Below, one piece after another: positions 61,173-64,000 of a stretch of 64,000 nucleotides of DNA. Below the pieces are notes generated by a model. The model did no database searches. It saw only the letters and a program-made list of their open reading frames with translations, and was not told the DNA's origin. Numbering within the stretch: the stretch's first letter is position 1; each line of letters opens with the position of its first letter. Origin of the DNA: Bacteroidota bacterium. GTDB lineage: Bacteria > Bacteroidota > Bacteroidia > Chitinophagales > Chitinophagaceae. Location: positions 1-64,000 of the forward strand of contig JAFDXN010000028.1 of assembly GCA_018267915.1 (NCBI GenBank), written 5' to 3'. Both the position numbers and the translations under genes were made by a program.

Positions 61173-62414
61173 ATGAAATCCTTTGATGTACCGGTTCATT
61201 ATCGCAGTCCGCTGATAACAGCTATCAAGCAGAGAAGGAAGGCTGCCGATAAGATGAAGAAAGACTTTGCGCCAACCGTATTGGAGCTGGGTTCTTTGCA
61301 GATCATCCTGGCGCGCCACTTTGGCTTTTGCTACGGGGTGGAGAATGCCATTGAGATCGCATTTAGGGCGGTGGCTGAAAATCCAGGGAAAAGGGTATAC
61401 CTGCTGAGTGAGATGATCCACAATCCCGGTGTGAATGCCGACCTACAGGCCCTGGGCGTACATTTCATTATGGATACGGGGGGTAAGTTGTTAATGGACT
61501 GGGATGAGCTTGGCAGTGAAGATATCGTAATAATCCCAGCCTTCGGCACTACCCTTGAGATGGAGCAGCGCCTGCGGGAAAAGGGAATTGAACCGACACG
61601 CTACGAGACCACTTGCCCCTTTGTAGAGAAGGTGTGGAACCGAGCTGAGAAGATAGGCAACGAGGGCTACACGATCATAGTGCACGGTAAGCCAAAACAT
61701 GAAGAAACGAGGGCCACCTTTTCACACAGCAAAGCCAACACAGCCACAGTTGTGGTGAAAGATATGGAGCAGGCACAGCACCTGGCGAAATTCATTACCG
61801 GCGAATTGGGTGCTGACCGGTTTTACGAAGACTTTAAAGATCAATATTCGGAAGGCTTCGATGTGGCCCGCGACCTGCAACGTATTGGCGTAGTGAACCA
61901 GACCACAATGCTGGCAAGTGAAACCCAGGCCATCTCCGACTACCTCAAGCAGGCGATAATAAAACATTACCGACTGCAGGACGCAGATACTGCGTCGCGC
62001 TTTGCCGACACGCGGGATACGCTATGCTACGCTACCAACGATAACCAAAGCGCGGTACAGGGCATGCTTGAGGCTGACGCTGACCTGGCGATCGTTATTG
62101 GGGGGTATAATAGTTCCAATACCTCGCACCTGGTGGAACTATGCGAACAACGATTGCCAACCTACTTCATAAAAGACGAGCATTGTCTTTTGTCAGGTAC
62201 AGCTATCAGGCATTTTGATCTGCATGCGCATATTGAAAAGGAAACTCAAAACTACCTGCCTGTACATCAGCCATTAAAGATCATGATCACTTCAGGTGCT
62301 TCGTGCCCGGACGCACTGGTGGAGCGTGTTATTGAAAGGCTGGCGGAACTGACTGGCAACACGGTGCAACTGCAAATGGCATTGGACACGTGGGGCGTAG
62401 GCGCAGCAGATTAA
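61173..62414 (+). CDS. ispH: 4-hydroxy-3-methylbut-2-enyl diphosphate reductase
   Basis: The 413-residue iron-sulphur enzyme makes IPP and DMAPP in the last step of the MEP pathway. The three cluster cysteines are seen in FGFCYGVENAIEIA, TTCPFVEKVW and GASCPDALVERVIERL. The length and the N-terminal extension of about 45 residues match the long form of plants, cyanobacteria and many Bacteroidota rather than the 316-residue E. coli type. ATG at 61173 is chosen because the promoter box ends just before it. Confidence 0.95.
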   Translation: MKSFDVPVHYRSPLITAIKQRRKAADKMKKDFAPTVLELGSLQIILARHFGFCYGVENAIEIAFRAVAENPGKRVYLLSEMIHNPGVNADLQALGVHFIMDTGGKLLMDWDELGSEDIVIIPAFGTTLEMEQRLREKGIEPTRYETTCPFVEKVWNRAEKIGNEGYTIIVHGKPKHEETRATFSHSKANTATVVVKDMEQAQHLAKFITGELGADRFYEDFKDQYSEGFDVARDLQRIGVVNQTTMLASETQAISDYLKQAIIKHYRLQDADTASRFADTRDTLCYATNDNQSAVQGMLEADADLAIVIGGYNSSNTSHLVELCEQRLPTYFIKDEHCLLSGTAIRHFDLHAHIEKETQNYLPVHQPLKIMITSGASCPDALVERVIERLAELTGNTVQLQMALDTWGVGAAD

Positions 62415-62416
62415 AT

Positions 62417-62447
62417 AAAAAAACGAGGCGTTAAATGCCCCGTTTTT
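62417..62447. terminator. Bidirectional terminator between ispH and the small lipoprotein gene
   Basis: A hairpin AAAACGAGGC / GCCCCGTTTT (one mismatch, 7-base loop) is followed by T residues on the plus strand and, read on the minus strand, by TTTTTTTATTT. It can stop both convergent genes. Confidence 0.75.
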
Positions 62448-62468
62448 ATGAAATAGTGTTTGATAATC

Positions 62469-62738
62469 TTATTGAAGATCGCATTTCACTTTAGCACCGA
62501 AATCCGCCCATGTTGCTGCCTGCGAAGTTTGATCGGCATCGCACGCGCTCTTTGCTTTACCTTTCGTTGTTTTACCGAGATCAAACAATACTGTTGTGTC
62601 GCTTGCTTCAATTGTCATGCTGCCGGTTGTGTCGGCATCAATGTGAATGTTGCATGCGCAAGTATGGTTCTTCTTGCAAGAGGTGAAAGCCAGGGTTCCT
62701 ATCAGGGTCACCATCACTACTGTACCAATTTTCCTCAT
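62469..62738 (-). CDS. Small Cys-rich lipoprotein, unknown
   Basis: The 89-residue product has a lipoprotein signal with the Cys in AFTSC, then KKNHTCACNIHID and a Cys in each of two later places (SACDADQ, VKCDLQ). The four Cys of the mature part suggest disulphides. I know no family. A -7 box (TACCTTTG) and an A-rich stretch stand before the ATG, which supports a real, well expressed gene. Confidence 0.75.
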   Translation of the reverse strand: MRKIGTVVMVTLIGTLAFTSCKKNHTCACNIHIDADTTGSMTIEASDTTVLFDLGKTTKGKAKSACDADQTSQAATWADFGAKVKCDLQ

Positions 62739-62770
62739 TTTCTTTTTTTTTAATATTGATCAATGAGGCG

Positions 62771-62778
62771 CAAAGGTA
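62771..62778 (-). promoter_or_regulatory. -7 box TACCTTTG before the small lipoprotein gene
   Basis: An exact TAnnTTTG on the minus strand, 33 bases before the ATG at 62738. The leader is almost pure A (AAAAAAAAAGAAA), as is often seen before highly translated Bacteroidota genes. Confidence 0.55.
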
Positions 62779-62872
62779 CTGAAAGCCATGCTGTCACAGC
62801 GTTTCAGTCAATTTGCTTTTCACATTTTTATCTCTCTCCTGTTCAAACGTATGGCAATGAGTTGCTTTTCAA

Positions 62873-64000
62873 TTACCATAATTTCACTCTGGCGCTATCT
62901 GGTATATACATTTTGTTGCCCGGCTTAACATTGAACGCCTCATAGAACTCTGCTACATTCGGGAAGGGGCCGTTTACGCGGTACTTCGCCGGCGCATGTA
63001 CGTCAGTAAGGAGGCGTGTGGCCAGTTCTTCGCTACGTTGCGAATACAGCCAGCCTAAAGCATAACCAAGGAAGAAGCGTTGCAGCGGTGTGAAGCCTGC
63101 GATCTTTTCGTTTTTCTTGTAAGTGTCTGTCATCTTGAAGGCATCAAGGCCGATCAAAATACCGCCGAGGTCGGCCAGGTTTTCCCCAAGTGTTTGCCGG
63201 CCGTTAATGTGAAGCGTATCAACAGGATTAAAGGCATTGAATTGTTTTACGAGCACGTCAGAACGTTTTTTGAATTGCTCTTCATCTGTTTTGCTCCACC
63301 AGTTGAAAAGGTTGCCTTTTTCGTCATACTGGCGGCCTTCGTCATCGAATCCGTGAGTGATCTCGTGGCCCACTGTTGAGGCTGCTGCATAGCCATACAC
63401 CAGCGCATCGTCCAGCTCTTCATCACGGTAGCCAGGCACTGTGAATATGCCGGCTGGCAGCACTATCTCGTTGTTCGACGGGTTGTAGTAGGCATTATAA
63501 GTCTGTGGTGTCATGTCCCATTCGGTGCGGTCCACCGGCTTACCCAGCTTGTTCAGCGAATAGTTGTTCCACCATTCGTTAGCGCGCATCATATTTCCGG
63601 CTATCGGTCCGCGATCTATCTTCAATGCAGAGAAGTCCTTCCATTTATCGGGATAACCTACCTTTTTGGTGATGCTGGCCAGTTTATGCAGGGCTTTTTG
63701 CTTTGTGCTGTCCGTCATCCAGTCCAGCTTTTCCATGCGGTTTTTGTAGGCAGTGCGTACATTTTCCACGATCTGCTCGTAGCGCTTCTTGGCCATTTCG
63801 TTGAAATATTCTTTCACGAAAAGCTGGCCCAGTGCCTCGCCAATAGCGCCTTCCTCGGCATCGAGCATTCGCTTCCAGCGTGGCCTTTGTGCCTGCGCGC
63901 CACGGATAGTCTTTCCATAAAAATCGAAGCTGGCATCAGCAAATGGTTTGCTGAGGTAAGGTGCAAATTCAGATACCAGGTGATAGCTCAGGTAGTCCTT
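62873..64000 (-). CDS. M13 (neprilysin-like) zinc metallopeptidase, 5' part cut by window edge
   Basis: The frame is open to base 64000; 375 codons are visible, the C-terminal half of a protein of about 670 residues. It holds the zinc site VGHEITHGFDDEGRQYD, the third ligand in GENLADLGG, the NAYYNPSNNEIVLPAGI strand and the closing VNGPFPNVAEFYEAFNVKPG and VKLW. Such exported peptidases cut short peptides outside the cytoplasm. The catalytic Glu is in HEITH. Confidence 0.93.
   Translation of the reverse strand, partial: KDYLSYHLVSEFAPYLSKPFADASFDFYGKTIRGAQAQRPRWKRMLDAEEGAIGEALGQLFVKEYFNEMAKKRYEQIVENVRTAYKNRMEKLDWMTDSTKQKALHKLASITKKVGYPDKWKDFSALKIDRGPIAGNMMRANEWWNNYSLNKLGKPVDRTEWDMTPQTYNAYYNPSNNEIVLPAGIFTVPGYRDEELDDALVYGYAAASTVGHEITHGFDDEGRQYDEKGNLFNWWSKTDEEQFKKRSDVLVKQFNAFNPVDTLHINGRQTLGENLADLGGILIGLDAFKMTDTYKKNEKIAGFTPLQRFFLGYALGWLYSQRSEELATRLLTDVHAPAKYRVNGPFPNVAEFYEAFNVKPGNKMYIPDSARVKLW

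Overview
The window comes from a member of the Bacteroidota, probably close to the Chitinophagaceae. The evidence is family content (SprB-repeat surface protein, PorD/DUF4835, DUF4296, GldM-like domain, Porin_10-type porin, 2TM protein, DUF3810, TPR-hybrid kinases), several promoters of the TTG-N17-19-TAnnTTTG type, no clear Shine-Dalgarno sites and moderate GC. No rRNA, tRNA, CRISPR array, phage or classical insertion sequence was seen. The left edge cuts a SprB-repeat protein and the right edge cuts an M13 peptidase.

Layout. 1-6.2 kb: surface repeat protein, acyl-CoA dehydrogenase, an ECF sigma/anti-sigma-like pair with a GldM-C-like secreted protein, and two tandem deiodinase-like thioredoxin-fold proteins with Cys in place of Sec. 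6.4-11.5 kb: coaBC-porD-DUF4296-GT39, then a class I aminotransferase. 11.6-15.2 kb: a large TPR hybrid histidine kinase beside a receiver protein with a membrane tail, and a 2TM protein. 15.2-33.7 kb: a polysaccharide region. From wza at 33.7 kb leftwards all genes but one GT2 gene lie on the minus strand: Wza-like exporter, Wzc-like tyrosine autokinase, ABC exporter, GT2, GT4, GT25, NodB-like deacetylase, two tandem acyltransferase-3 proteins and four more GT4 enzymes. A DUF6580 membrane gene, the GT2 gene and a second deacetylase follow.

34-47.5 kb: pdxH with an unlisted 47-codon membrane microprotein just upstream, a chromate transporter, a SCO protein, leuS, an FCP1/NIF-type phosphatase, an FAD oxidoreductase, Maf, UbiA, purine-nucleoside phosphorylase and a porin. 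47.5-55.1 kb: a signalling block with rpoN, an NtrC-type activator and three histidine kinases. 55.1-57.7 kb: four stress-type genes (SDR, small unknown, DUF4142, PA2169/DUF2383). 57.8-64 kb: a DUF7935-like protein, a methylmalonyl-CoA mutase large subunit without B12 domain, DUF3810 protease-like protein, ispH, a small lipoprotein and the M13 peptidase.

The most striking feature is inside leuS. A 502-bp segment (39185-39686) with 31-bp near-perfect terminal inverted repeats, each holding the palindrome CCCTCTCCAAAGGAGAGGG, sits in frame at the start of the editing domain and encodes a complete-looking DUF559 (PD-(D/E)XK, Vsr-like) nuclease domain. It looks like a mobile palindromic element that carries its own nuclease and keeps the host reading frame open. 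The absence of an obvious polymerase and initiating transferase in the polysaccharide cluster, a probable second promoter inside it, and several genes whose only plausible start is TTG are also worth following up.
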